Positions 1-8,051 of a DNA stretch of 64,000 bases are shown here, piece by piece (position 1 is the first letter of the stretch; each line of letters opens with the position of its first letter). The stretch lies in contig JACKAV010000003.1 in NCBI GenBank assembly GCA_020634895.1, positions 62,001 through 126,000 of the forward strand, in the 5' to 3' direction. The DNA comes from Anaerolineales bacterium. Lineage in GTDB: Bacteria; Chloroflexota; Anaerolineae; Anaerolineales; Villigracilaceae. The notes under the pieces were generated by a model. That model had not been told where the DNA came from. It worked only from the letters and a program-made list of their open reading frames with translations, and searched no databases. The translations under genes were made by a program, and so were the position numbers.

Positions 1-176
1 ATACTTATCCTCCCCAAAAAGAGATCCCTGATTTGGATGAGAGCGAGGAAAAATGGGACTTTCAACAGGTGCGGACATGGACACCCAGCAATCCGCCGGA
101 GTATGTTTTCGATGCCAGTGAGGCTTTTGATCTTTCGCGGCAGGATGCCACACTGCTCCATAAGGTGAAAATTTGA
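1..176 (+). CDS. C-terminal end of an unrecognised protein (partial)
   Basis: An open frame enters from the window's left edge (first full codon at base 3) and stops at TGA 174-176. The 57 visible residues are acidic and rich in Pro, Asp and Glu and end in HKVKI. No motif identifies a family. The next gene's ATG lies three bases after this stop, so the two are probably co-transcribed and translationally coupled. It could be a C-terminal tail of an extracellular protein, given the secreted neighbour, but nothing in the visible part proves that. Confidence 0.5.
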   Translation, partial: TYPPQKEIPDLDESEEKWDFQQVRTWTPSNPPEYVFDASEAFDLSRQDATLLHKVKI

Positions 177-178
177 TC

Positions 179-568
179 ATGAGAGTCCGGCTTCGTTATT
201 TTATTATGTTGCTGGCTGTGCTGATCGTCCTTTCTTCGATGACTGCAGTTGCGGCGATGAACACCATTCCACCCACACAAGTGGATATTGATATGATCTC
301 GTTTCAGATCAGCCACCTGCGGCCTTCGGCTTGTGCGGGGTTATCGTTGTCGAATTTGGTGACAGGTTCTGGCGTATTGACAGGTACGGAAGGGAACGAC
401 CTGATCCTTGCCAGCAGCGGCGCAGACATAATCGACGGCTTGGGCGGCAGCGACTGTATCGTGGGCGGGGGAGGGGACGATATTATCACCGGCGGCAACG
501 ATGCCGATATTTGTATCGGCGGGGACGGGAACGACACGTTCATTGGGTGTGAAGGTGAAGTGCAATAA
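179..568 (+). CDS. secreted RTX-repeat (haemolysin-type calcium-binding) protein
   Basis: A protein of 129 residues. The N-terminus MRVRLRYF followed by a hydrophobic stretch of about 18 residues and AVAA is a Sec signal peptide. The second half contains imperfect nonapeptides of the GGxGxDxh type (GTEGNDLIL, GLGGSDCIV, GGGGDDIIT, GGDGNDTFI), the RTX motif that in known proteins binds Ca2+ in a parallel beta-roll and folds outside the cell. The repeat block is short (about six units) and no catalytic or toxin domain precedes it, so it is not a complete RTX toxin. The ATG at 179 is preferred to an in-frame TTG at 173 because the signal peptide begins naturally there. Three cysteines in the repeats could form disulfides. 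Function unknown; a surface or matrix role is only an inference. Confidence 0.8.
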   Translation: MRVRLRYFIMLLAVLIVLSSMTAVAAMNTIPPTQVDIDMISFQISHLRPSACAGLSLSNLVTGSGVLTGTEGNDLILASSGADIIDGLGGSDCIVGGGGDDIITGGNDADICIGGDGNDTFIGCEGEVQ

Positions 569-590
569 CGGGTTGTTTTTTAAAGAAACG

Positions 591-624
591 AAAGCCGACC
601 AGATACAAATGGTCGGCTTTTTTC
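591..624 (+). terminator. Rho-independent terminator after the RTX gene
   Basis: AAGCCGACCA (592-601) pairs with TGGTCGGCTT (610-619) around an 8-base loop, followed by a run of Ts. The hairpin is almost the same as the one at 59693-59727, 59 kb away. Confidence 0.85.
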
Positions 625-720
625 GTGAAAATTCGTGGCGAAAAGTTATTGATTATATTTTGAGAGCATTTAGTCCATAAATTGCGCATAAGCATGTATT
701 TAAAGGGCTTTTCACCCAGA

Positions 721-800
721 AAACAAAATAATTTTCAATAAACCAAAATATTTTGTATTACACCAAAACTATTGACTTAAACTAAAATATTTGCTACACT
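721..800 (+). promoter_or_regulatory. promoter with repeated AAAC-AAAATA motifs before the DUF2089 gene
   Basis: TTGACT (772-777) and TACACT (795-800) are separated by 17 bases, a good sigma-70 type promoter. Around and upstream of it the AT-rich motif AAACnAAAATAnTTT occurs about three times: 721-735, 740-753 and 779-792. The last copy lies between the -35 and -10 boxes. This arrangement suggests an operator array, possibly for the DUF2089 protein itself. The rest of the 569-821 gap holds only the terminator described above. Confidence 0.7.
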
Positions 801-821
801 GCAAACATTGGAGTACCCCAA

Positions 822-1205
822 ATGCCACAAATCCCTCAATCCTGCCCTAGTTGCGCTTCCCCGCTCGTTGTCACCCAGCTCACCTGCACCTCGTGTGGCA
901 CCGGTGTTGTGGGCAAGTTCGAACTTTCGCCTTTTTTTCGCCTCTCAAATGAAAGCTTGAAGTTCCTCGAGGTTTTCGTACGAAACCGCGGGAACGTCAA
1001 AGAAATGGAGCGCGAAACAGGCGAGTCGTACTGGACGATCCGCCGCCGCCTCGATGAAGTCATCACCGAAATGGGCATCGAAGAAGAGCCCAAACCCGAT
1101 GACATCTCCACCCGCCGCCAGGAAATTCTTGGCAGGCTCAGCAGCGGCGAGATCAGCGTGCAGGAAGCCACCAAACTTCTCTCACAACTCAAAGGAGAAT
1201 CCTGA
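822..1205 (+). CDS. DUF2089-family zinc-ribbon / helix-turn-helix regulator
   Basis: A 127-residue protein matching the DUF2089 pattern: an N-terminal zinc ribbon with CPSC (residues 8-11) and CTSC (22-25), then the LSPFFRLS segment, then a predicted HTH with NRGNVKEMERETGESYWTIRRR. The C-terminal 30 residues repeat the helical pattern (LGRLSSGEISVQEATKLLSQL) seen in SHOCT-like N-termini of neighbouring regulators. It is probably a DNA-binding regulator, although the biochemical role of the family is unproven as far as I know. Its TGA overlaps the ATG of the next gene (TGATG at 1203-1207), so the two are translationally coupled. The promoter upstream with repeated AT-rich motifs suggests autoregulation. 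Confidence 0.85.
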   Translation: MPQIPQSCPSCASPLVVTQLTCTSCGTGVVGKFELSPFFRLSNESLKFLEVFVRNRGNVKEMERETGESYWTIRRRLDEVITEMGIEEEPKPDDISTRRQEILGRLSSGEISVQEATKLLSQLKGES

Positions 1206-2638
1206 TGAACGGACAAAAAGAACGCTTAATGGTTTTGGATATGCTCGCCGAGGGCAAGATCACAGCGGATGAAGCTGAGGAATTGTTCAAGGCGATGGAA
1301 GAAACGCCGGACGAGAAAAAAGCCGCCCATGCGGCGCACGCCTCACACCCCGTTGAGCTTGTTCCCGGTCTATCGCATTTGTCTTACCTCGCGGCTTTAT
1401 CTCCCCTCTCTCCAGTCTCGGAGCCGGAGAATCCCGAGAACGTCAATCCGCGCAGCGCCCGCAGCCATGACCTGCTCGCCGCACTCAAAGATGCCGGTAT
1501 CGACCACGTCACCATGAGCGACTTGCAGGAAATGAAGATCCATCACCTCACCGCCGACTTTGTTCTCGAAATGAAAGCCCTCGGCGTGGAACCGGACGGA
1601 GTAGGGGAATGGATCAACCTGCGCATTCATGGAGTCACGCCGCGCTTTGTTCGCGAACTTCGCAATGCGGGCATCACCGACTTGAGCGTCGATGAGATCG
1701 TCGAATTGAGCATCCAGGGCGTTTCCCCAAAATTTGTCAGCGGGTTGGCTGAATTGGGCATCAAAGACCTTGATGTGGACCAATTGATCGAGTTGAGCAA
1801 TCACGGCATTTCACCGAAGTACATCGCCGAAATGCGCTCGGTCGGTTTGAAAGACCTCGATGTAGATGAATTGATCGAACTTGGCAATCACGACATTTCC
1901 CCAAAATACGTCGCGGAATTCCAATCGCTCGGTTTCAAGGATCTGGATATTGACGATCTGGTGGAACTTGGCAACCATGATGTCTCTCCCAGATTCGTAG
2001 CTGAACTCCGCGCACTCGGCTTGAAAGACCTTGATATTGATGATCTGGTCGAATTAAGCAACCATGATGTTTCCCCAAAATTCGTTGCGGAAATGCGTGA
2101 TGCCGGGCTGACCGAATTCGATATCGACAGTCTGGTCGAACTCCGCAACCACGATGTCACTGTCGATTTCATCGCCGCCATGCGCGAGCTCGGCTTCAAA
2201 GACCTCGATTCCGATGAGCTTATCGAACTTCGCAATATGGACGTCACACCCGATTTTATTGCCGCCATGCATGAAGTCGGACTGAAAGACCTCACCACTG
2301 ATGAGTTGATCGATCTTCGCCATCAGGATGTGACTCCCGGTTATGTTCGAAGTCTGGCAGATGCGGGTCTAAAAGATATCAACGCCGACGAACTTGAGGA
2401 AATGAAGATCCACAACGTCACTGCGAGATTCGTGCGCGAAATTCTTGAGATGGGTTTTGAGAATGTGGAAGTGGAAGACCTTGTTGAACTGCACATTCAC
2501 CATGTCACTCCGCGCTTCATCCGTGATGTCCGCTCGAAATTGGGCGACCATCTTACGCTGGCGCAGATCCTCGAAATCCGCTTGCATGGCATCGACGAAG
2601 ATATGATGGAAGGAACCCGCGCAAAAGAAACAAAATAG
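1205..2638 (+). CDS. thirteen-repeat helical protein with SHOCT-like N-terminus
   Basis: A 477-residue soluble protein. Residues 1-35 (GQKERLMVLDMLAEGKITADEAEELF) are the short helical domain typical of YvlB/LiaX-type and DUF2089-linked proteins. A Pro/Ala/Ser-rich linker follows to about residue 95. The rest is about thirteen tandem units of 29 residues with consensus (S/T)PxFVxELRxLGLKDLDxDxLVEL followed by xNHDV. The same repeat type occurs, from memory, in M56/BlaR1-linked and anti-sigma-linked proteins of many bacteria, without known function. There is no signal peptide or membrane segment, so it should be cytoplasmic. The units look like a helical solenoid. Coupled by a 1-bp stop/start overlap to the DUF2089 regulator, it probably acts as that regulator's partner or effector; this is inference from context. 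Confidence 0.85.
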   Translation: MNGQKERLMVLDMLAEGKITADEAEELFKAMEETPDEKKAAHAAHASHPVELVPGLSHLSYLAALSPLSPVSEPENPENVNPRSARSHDLLAALKDAGIDHVTMSDLQEMKIHHLTADFVLEMKALGVEPDGVGEWINLRIHGVTPRFVRELRNAGITDLSVDEIVELSIQGVSPKFVSGLAELGIKDLDVDQLIELSNHGISPKYIAEMRSVGLKDLDVDELIELGNHDISPKYVAEFQSLGFKDLDIDDLVELGNHDVSPRFVAELRALGLKDLDIDDLVELSNHDVSPKFVAEMRDAGLTEFDIDSLVELRNHDVTVDFIAAMRELGFKDLDSDELIELRNMDVTPDFIAAMHEVGLKDLTTDELIDLRHQDVTPGYVRSLADAGLKDINADELEEMKIHNVTARFVREILEMGFENVEVEDLVELHIHHVTPRFIRDVRSKLGDHLTLAQILEIRLHGIDEDMMEGTRAKETK

Positions 2639-2655
2639 CCGTTGACCTTATCGAG

Positions 2656-2691
2656 AAAAAATCCGTTTCGCAGCCCGAAGCGGATTTTTGT
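2656..2691 (+). terminator. Rho-independent terminator
   Basis: AATCCGTTTCG (2660-2670) pairs, with one G-T wobble, with CGAAGCGGATT (2676-2686), followed by TTTTG TTTT. It ends the DUF2089/repeat-protein operon. Confidence 0.85.
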
Positions 2692-2729
2692 TTTATCCAG
2701 TTAGAATGGGAAATGGAAAGGAAAACCGA

Positions 2730-3353
2730 ATGAAGATACAAGATGCCTATAACGAATGGTCGGATATTTATGACTCGAACGTCAACTTTACGCGCGACCT
2801 CGATGCGGAAGTGACACGCCTCATTCTTAAGGGACAACGGTTCCAGTCCATTTTAGAGATCGGCTGCGGGACGGGGAAGAACACCGAATTCCTTGCCGAG
2901 ATCGGCGATTCTGTTCTGGCATTCGATTTCTCCGAAAAGATGATTGCCAAAGCCCGCGAGAAAGTGACGGCGAGTCATGTCCGCTTTGAAATGGCAGATA
3001 TTACCCAGCCGTGGATTTGCTCCAATGCTTCATTTGACCTTATTACCTGCAATCTGGTTTTGGAACACATTGAAAATTTGAATCATATCTTCGCTGAATC
3101 TGCGCGGACATTGCGCAGCGGCGGAAAGTTTCTCGTCAATGAATTGCATCCATTCAAGCAGTATGGCGGCACGAAAGCCCGCTTCGAGCGCGGCGCGGAC
3201 GTGGTGGAGTTGGAGGTCTTTGTCCACCACATCTCTGAGTTTATCCACGCCGCGGAGGAGAATGGATTAAAGCTGTTGAAGTTCGACGAGGTCTGGCATG
3301 CGGACGATGCCGGAAAGCCCCCACGATTGGTCTCGTTCGTGTTTGGAAAATAA
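2730..3353 (+). CDS. class I SAM-dependent methyltransferase
   Basis: A protein of 207 residues from the ATG at 2730, preceded by an AAAGGA ribosome site; further in-frame starts at 2688 and 2706 lie in or next to the terminator and are unlikely. Motif I is ILEIGCGTGKNTEFL, followed by VLAFDFSEKMI (the acidic ribose-binding position is replaced by an Asp in AFDFS), VRFEMADI and FDLITCNLVLEHI, the usual order of a Rossmann-fold Methyltransf_11 enzyme. The substrate cannot be told. The gene stands alone: a terminator precedes it and it runs into convergent genes 5 bases after its stop. Confidence 0.85.
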   Translation: MKIQDAYNEWSDIYDSNVNFTRDLDAEVTRLILKGQRFQSILEIGCGTGKNTEFLAEIGDSVLAFDFSEKMIAKAREKVTASHVRFEMADITQPWICSNASFDLITCNLVLEHIENLNHIFAESARTLRSGGKFLVNELHPFKQYGGTKARFERGADVVELEVFVHHISEFIHAAEENGLKLLKFDEVWHADDAGKPPRLVSFVFGK

Positions 3354-3358
3354 ATCCC

Positions 3359-4240
3359 TTATTCTGAAATGACCTTTACATAGTCGCTGGCTTTACCCCC
3401 GAACCATCCCATAACAAGATGATATAAGGCGTAAAGTTCCAATGCGAAGGGCAGGTACCCGCCGTAGCCAAGCAATGGCATCTCGAAGACGTGGTACCAA
3501 TTCCCCCATGGGACGTGGTAAATCCATTTGGGATAGGAATAGAAATTCCACATTTCCCAGAAGAAAGCGGTGAGCAGAACGCCAAGCCACAAGGCAATGA
3601 CGGGACGCCAGTCGCCTTTGGCTGTCCACGCCGCAAGGGAACGATTCCCAAGCCAGACGTTGATCGGTTCGAGGATAAAGTAGATGGAGAGCCAAATGAA
3701 GGGGAAGAAAATGTTCGGGTAAAGATAAAGCAAAATGAGCATGATCCAGCCAAGGGCGAAGAAAGAGGCGGTCGTTCTTTTATCCGTACCAATAACGAAA
3801 CTTGGTTTGAGCCTTTTAACAAAGTCAAAGCTAGCAAAGAATTCCGCGCTACCGAACACGGCGGGGATGACCGTTGTGAAGCTCACTGTGGTCAAAAAGG
3901 CATAGGCGAGGGGGGAGAATATCTCGGCGCCGACGTAGGTCCAATTTTGGGTGCGGAGGTTGAGCAGTTCGAAGATCCACCACACGGGTGCGGAGATGAG
4001 AAACAGCCCGATGTATTTGCGCGGACTGCGTGTGAGCAGGGATGTGCCTGTGCGCCAAAATACCAAGCCGTCGATTGTGAGACAGTAACCGAGCCAAAGC
4101 GGAAAGAAACCCCAATGGGTGCGGGCGCCTTTTAAAGTCCAATTGAGTACCCAAAAGGTCAGAGCGAGAATTAATCCCAGCCAGCCATGCACTGGGATTT
4201 TTCGTTTTACGTTTTCCGTGTCGTTTTGATAAGCAGACAT
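3359..4240 (-). CDS. polytopic membrane protein, unrecognised
   Basis: A protein of 293 residues with about seven or eight hydrophobic segments rich in Trp and Tyr, for example WLGLILALTFWVLNW, YIGLFLISAPVWWIFELL and FALGWIMLILLYLYP. Charged residues sit in conserved-looking places inside membrane segments (SIYFILEPINVWLG, LLTAFFWEMWNFYSYPKWIYHVPW, LPFALELYALYHL), which is reminiscent of membrane-embedded enzymes, but I cannot name a family. It lies three bases downstream of the 4244-4885 gene on the same strand, so the two form an operon. Confident as a gene, not as to function. Confidence 0.7.
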   Translation of the reverse strand: MSAYQNDTENVKRKIPVHGWLGLILALTFWVLNWTLKGARTHWGFFPLWLGYCLTIDGLVFWRTGTSLLTRSPRKYIGLFLISAPVWWIFELLNLRTQNWTYVGAEIFSPLAYAFLTTVSFTTVIPAVFGSAEFFASFDFVKRLKPSFVIGTDKRTTASFFALGWIMLILLYLYPNIFFPFIWLSIYFILEPINVWLGNRSLAAWTAKGDWRPVIALWLGVLLTAFFWEMWNFYSYPKWIYHVPWGNWYHVFEMPLLGYGGYLPFALELYALYHLVMGWFGGKASDYVKVISE

Positions 4241-4243
4241 AAC

Positions 4244-4885
4244 TTATGGATTTAATGTCAGGTTCGTTTGTCCGTTGGGACCTTCGACCTCCAGTGCCGG
4301 ACCTTTTTTACCGTTCTTATCGCCCCACCAATGAAGACCATCATTGCAATCTAATGTGACATTTGAGTTGACCAGCCATTTGTAATAACCGATGTTCACT
4401 CGTTTTGCCTGCGGTAGCAGCAAGCCGCCGTATTTTTCACTGGGTAAGCCCTTATTAACAAAAACCCGGCAGGTCATATCTGTTTTATTGGTGAGGATGG
4501 GCATGAAATAATCGATCTTTCCAGAGGTGTATGTGACGTTCACAGTTTGGTGATTATCCACCAGTTCGATTGTGCCAGTAACATTCTCGCCAACAGTTCC
4601 ACCGTTTTGATCTTCCTGTGCAACGCCCTGCCAGCTTATTTGAATGGGGAATATCCTTTCGCTATAGAACCGAAACGTTCTTTTTGAATCTCCAGGAACT
4701 ATGCCCTGATATTCTTCATTTGAGTAGATACGGACGGGAAAGGCAAGTTCGTTCTTGACCGTAATTTGCGGAGAGCGTGAATTCAGGAAATTTATCAACA
4801 AAACTATTGCCGGTACTAACCCCAATAGAGCGAGGGCTATCTTGCCTACTGATTCCCATGAGACTGTGATCTTTTTGCCGAACAT
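4244..4885 (-). CDS. single-span membrane-anchored protein, unrecognised
   Basis: A protein of 213 residues. Residues 10-34 form one transmembrane helix (VGKIALALLGLVPAIVLLIN), and the remainder is a beta-rich, Asn- and Thr-rich domain that should lie outside the membrane. It contains two cysteines spaced for a possible disulfide (MTCRVF and TLDCNDG) and ends in PNGQTNLTLNP. I do not recognise the domain. It is the first gene of a two-gene operon with the membrane protein at 3359-4240 (3-base gap). ATG start with GTAACG upstream, no strong Shine-Dalgarno site. Confidence 0.6.
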   Translation of the reverse strand: MFGKKITVSWESVGKIALALLGLVPAIVLLINFLNSRSPQITVKNELAFPVRIYSNEEYQGIVPGDSKRTFRFYSERIFPIQISWQGVAQEDQNGGTVGENVTGTIELVDNHQTVNVTYTSGKIDYFMPILTNKTDMTCRVFVNKGLPSEKYGGLLLPQAKRVNIGYYKWLVNSNVTLDCNDGLHWWGDKNGKKGPALEVEGPNGQTNLTLNP

Positions 4886-5007
4886 CGTTACCTCGTTGAT
4901 TTAGTTGTTGTTTCGAACCCTCTTGCTTAAAATTATATCAAACGTTAACGCGTATATTAAATCAGATCACAATAAGATATGCTTGGTCAGGGAAGTCAAA
5001 TATAGGA

Positions 5008-7413
5008 TCAATTCTTTTTGCCGCGGACGGGCATCATGAACACGGGCGTGGTTGTGTTTTGCACGACCTCTTCGGCGACGCTTCCCATGAAAAGCAGGTC
5101 GAAATTTCCGCGTCCGCGCGAAGTGAGCATGATCAAATCTGCCTTTTCCTTTTCGCTGACTTCAACGATGGTGCGCGCAGGGTTGGAACCCCTGACGAAA
5201 GTCTTGATGTGAAGGCGGTCCTTGCGGAGGAGACCTGCAATATCATGAAGGAATTTCCGCATGTTGTTCTCGGCTTTGTGACGGATCTTTTCCACCACAT
5301 CGGATGCGGCGCGGTAATCCTGTACTTCCGGCACGGCAGGCACAGACAAGAGCAGCAATTCGCCTTCAAACGCCTTGGCAAGCAAACGGGCATAAGGCAA
5401 AACCCGCTCCGAGTAGATCGATCCATCCAACGTGACCATGACGTTTTTTACGTTCATGGCTGGCGGGTAACCTTCATCGCGGTATTTGACGATGAGAATG
5501 GGAACATCGATCTTCTGAACCAATTTTCTGGAGACGCCGCTGTCCAGCCAGTGCGGCTTGCCGGATTGTCCGCGGGTGGTTGTGATGACGAGGTCTATGC
5601 CGTCTTCATCGATATATTGTTTGGTGACTTCCGAGATCGAGCCTTCACGAAGGACATATTTTGCTTCGATGCCGTTATGTGCAAAGTCGTTGACGATCTT
5701 TTTGAGATACGACTTGCGCTCTTCCATGACGATGGGGTGGGTCTTTCTTTGCCGCGAATTCTTCGGCTCTTTCACCGCCGACAGAATGGTGACGCCCGCA
5801 TGTATCGATCTGGCTACGGTCTTTGTCATTGGGATGGCTTGCGCCGCCTCTTTTGAACCGTCCAACAGGATGGCGATGTTCTTTATCTCGGCGGTATGCT
5901 CATACCATTTACTGTCCACGGGGTCGGGGTGCCAGGAGACTTCCATGCTGCCGTTGCCGTTCAAGGCTGGCAATTTGGATTTCACCGCCATCTGACCGAA
6001 GCCGAAGCCCGCAAGTTGAGCGGCGTCCAACTGACCGAGGTAGTCCATTTCGGGGGGCGGTTCACCCATGCGGCTGCGGAAGTAGGTGAAGCCTGCATAA
6101 ATGAATGGGATGAATACGAGGTAGGTCCATGCGCCTTCGAGGAAGCGCTCTTCGAAAATGATCAGCGTGGCACCCGTTGTCAGGGTTGCTGCAACAATTG
6201 TCCCGATGATAAGAAGCGCGTGGGCTATATCCATTTTTTTCCGCGCATTGCGGATCAGGCGTTTGGTCACCGCCCAGCCCGTCATGCTCAAAAGGATGAA
6301 CACGCCCGCGGCATAAAGCGCGAGGTAGGTTTCTTCGTCCGTGCCGAAAAGCAGGAAGCAGAAACTGACGATGCCGACTTCGATCCAGACCGGTTTATCC
6401 GCGACTTCATATTGATTGGGTACGCCGAGCAGTTCGGGGATGTAGCGCCTCTCTTTCAGACCGAGAGATAGATTCTGCAACCCTTGCGCACTCGCCGCTG
6501 AAGCCGACATCAACACCGCGATGCCGATCAGCGTTCCTATATACGGAAGCGGGGAGGGGAGGAGGTAATCCATCGTCTGCGTGAAGACGGAGACTTCTTC
6601 GTTCAGTGGATCGGAAATTTCATGGATGACGGGTCCGACCACAAGCATGGTGACGGCTGTCGTCCCCATGATGATCAACAAACTAAAGAATGCTTTATTG
6701 CTTTTCTGTGCAGGTGTGCCATCATAAGCAGCTACGAGATTTGCAAAAACTTCCACGCCGGTCATCACCGCCAAAATGCGGACGTATCCTCCGAGCGTGA
6801 TATGGAAGTATTCTAGGCGGAACGCTTGCAAGTTGAAATCAGGGAGATGAAGACCGTGTTTGACGATGGTCGAGATCACCATGACCCATAGCAGTATCAA
6901 CACCCCTGCTGTGGCAGGACCGAACGTACGCGCCGCCATTCTGGGTCCGCGGTTGACGAGCCAGCCGGTAAGGATGCTCAACAGAATGGCGATCACTTTG
7001 CGATATGTGAGGAATGAGATTCCTAAAATGGGGTCGTTCAAAAAGGGAAGACGGTCTGCGATGAAGGTGACCATCGCCGCCATGCTGACCAGGAATGTCA
7101 GTGTGTATTCGATGAATGTGATCGCCGCATTGACCTTGACCGCCCAGCCGCCGAATTCTTCTTCGCTTAAACCGCTGCCGCCGCTTCCATCTGTGACCCA
7201 TTGCATGACCAGCCGGTACATGGCGGATACGACCGCAATGGTAATGACCGCCAGCCAGATGGAGGCACCAAACGTGATCTGAGCGACCCCCGCGACCACG
7301 ATCAGTTTGAGAAAAGGACCGAAAACGTAAAGTGGTGAGGTTGCAGGATCTCCCCCGCCTGCCAACGCACCTTCAAACGAGTTCTTCAGCTTGTGGGATA
7401 TGTTGTGCGCCAA
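5008..7413 (-). CDS. APC-superfamily permease with two C-terminal UspA domains
   Basis: A protein of 801 residues. The first ~430 residues hold about 12 hydrophobic helices of the amino acid-polyamine-organocation type; the N-terminal segment GGGDPATSPLYVFGP is a typical first half-helix break. Two universal-stress-protein domains follow: one from about 495 to 640 (KNIAILLDGSKEAAQ ... VITTTRGQSG ... PILIVK) and one from about 650 to 795 (KNVMVTLDGSIYSERVLPYA ... LIMLTSRGRG ... PVFMMPV). The GxxGxG-(S/T) nucleotide pattern is only partly kept in the first domain. Such fusions are taken to be transporters gated by nucleotide or stress state; the substrate is unknown. The start is TTG at 7413, since no ATG precedes MAHN; an AAGGAA site sits 9 bases upstream. 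Monocistronic. Confidence 0.85.
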   Translation of the reverse strand: MAHNISHKLKNSFEGALAGGGDPATSPLYVFGPFLKLIVVAGVAQITFGASIWLAVITIAVVSAMYRLVMQWVTDGSGGSGLSEEEFGGWAVKVNAAITFIEYTLTFLVSMAAMVTFIADRLPFLNDPILGISFLTYRKVIAILLSILTGWLVNRGPRMAARTFGPATAGVLILLWVMVISTIVKHGLHLPDFNLQAFRLEYFHITLGGYVRILAVMTGVEVFANLVAAYDGTPAQKSNKAFFSLLIIMGTTAVTMLVVGPVIHEISDPLNEEVSVFTQTMDYLLPSPLPYIGTLIGIAVLMSASAASAQGLQNLSLGLKERRYIPELLGVPNQYEVADKPVWIEVGIVSFCFLLFGTDEETYLALYAAGVFILLSMTGWAVTKRLIRNARKKMDIAHALLIIGTIVAATLTTGATLIIFEERFLEGAWTYLVFIPFIYAGFTYFRSRMGEPPPEMDYLGQLDAAQLAGFGFGQMAVKSKLPALNGNGSMEVSWHPDPVDSKWYEHTAEIKNIAILLDGSKEAAQAIPMTKTVARSIHAGVTILSAVKEPKNSRQRKTHPIVMEERKSYLKKIVNDFAHNGIEAKYVLREGSISEVTKQYIDEDGIDLVITTTRGQSGKPHWLDSGVSRKLVQKIDVPILIVKYRDEGYPPAMNVKNVMVTLDGSIYSERVLPYARLLAKAFEGELLLLSVPAVPEVQDYRAASDVVEKIRHKAENNMRKFLHDIAGLLRKDRLHIKTFVRGSNPARTIVEVSEKEKADLIMLTSRGRGNFDLLFMGSVAEEVVQNTTTPVFMMPVRGKKN

Positions 7414-7555
7414 CGTTAATAGATTCCTTGATGCGAGTAAAAATTATTGTACCCGTACAAAATGGAGAGGGCAATATCTACGCCCGAAAATATTCCTTTG
7501 TACACGGTCTCCCCCATGATTTCTGTATATAAAAGGGAAAGTTTGGGGAAGTGGT

Positions 7556-8002
7556 CTAATGAGAAGTTGTGTTCAAAATGGTGGAGATGATGAACAGGAT
7601 TCCATAACCATACCACAGTGGGCGGCTCAACATCCCAACGGGCCACCAGTAGAACATGACCGTGGCGAGATACAACACCACATAGGGAATTAATATCGAT
7701 ACCCGAATGGGGCTGCGGAAGTTGATCCCAGCCATGTAATCGACCCAGTAGCCGAAGACAGCGAAGGCGATGAAAATGAATCCGCCCAGCCAGAAAGACC
7801 AACTCTTCCCGCCGCGCAGGAGGATGATGCTGATCACTGCGGCAGGGATGCACAACGCGTAAATGATCCACCCGTATTTCATTGTGTAGCTTTCGAAGAA
7901 AGGTTTGCGCACTGCAAAATGGACGATCAGTATGATCTGAAACACGAACGCCCAGATGACGAATAGCCTGTCGAGTTTATCCAATTCATTTAAGTTAAAC
8001 AT
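7556..8002 (-). CDS. small membrane protein, unrecognised
   Basis: A protein of 148 residues from the ATG at 8002 (a GTG three codons earlier is possible). It has four to five hydrophobic helices: LFVIWAFVFQIILIVHFAV, YGWIIYALCIPAAVISIILL, FWLGGFIFIAFAVFGYWV, VSILIPYVVLYLATVMFYWW and LWYGYGILFIISTIL. No family motif. It lies 49 bases downstream of the lipoprotein gene on the same strand and may be co-transcribed with it. Confidence 0.6.
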   Translation of the reverse strand: MFNLNELDKLDRLFVIWAFVFQIILIVHFAVRKPFFESYTMKYGWIIYALCIPAAVISIILLRGGKSWSFWLGGFIFIAFAVFGYWVDYMAGINFRSPIRVSILIPYVVLYLATVMFYWWPVGMLSRPLWYGYGILFIISTILNTTSH

Positions 8003-8051
8003 TGCACCCACAACTATACCTTATGTCGATTTTCCAGACTTGCAAAGAATG

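Noticed and set aside
3491..4135. Plus-strand open frame of 214 codons
   Set aside because: Antisense to a membrane protein with a clear helix pattern; its own translation is highly charged and without domain features.
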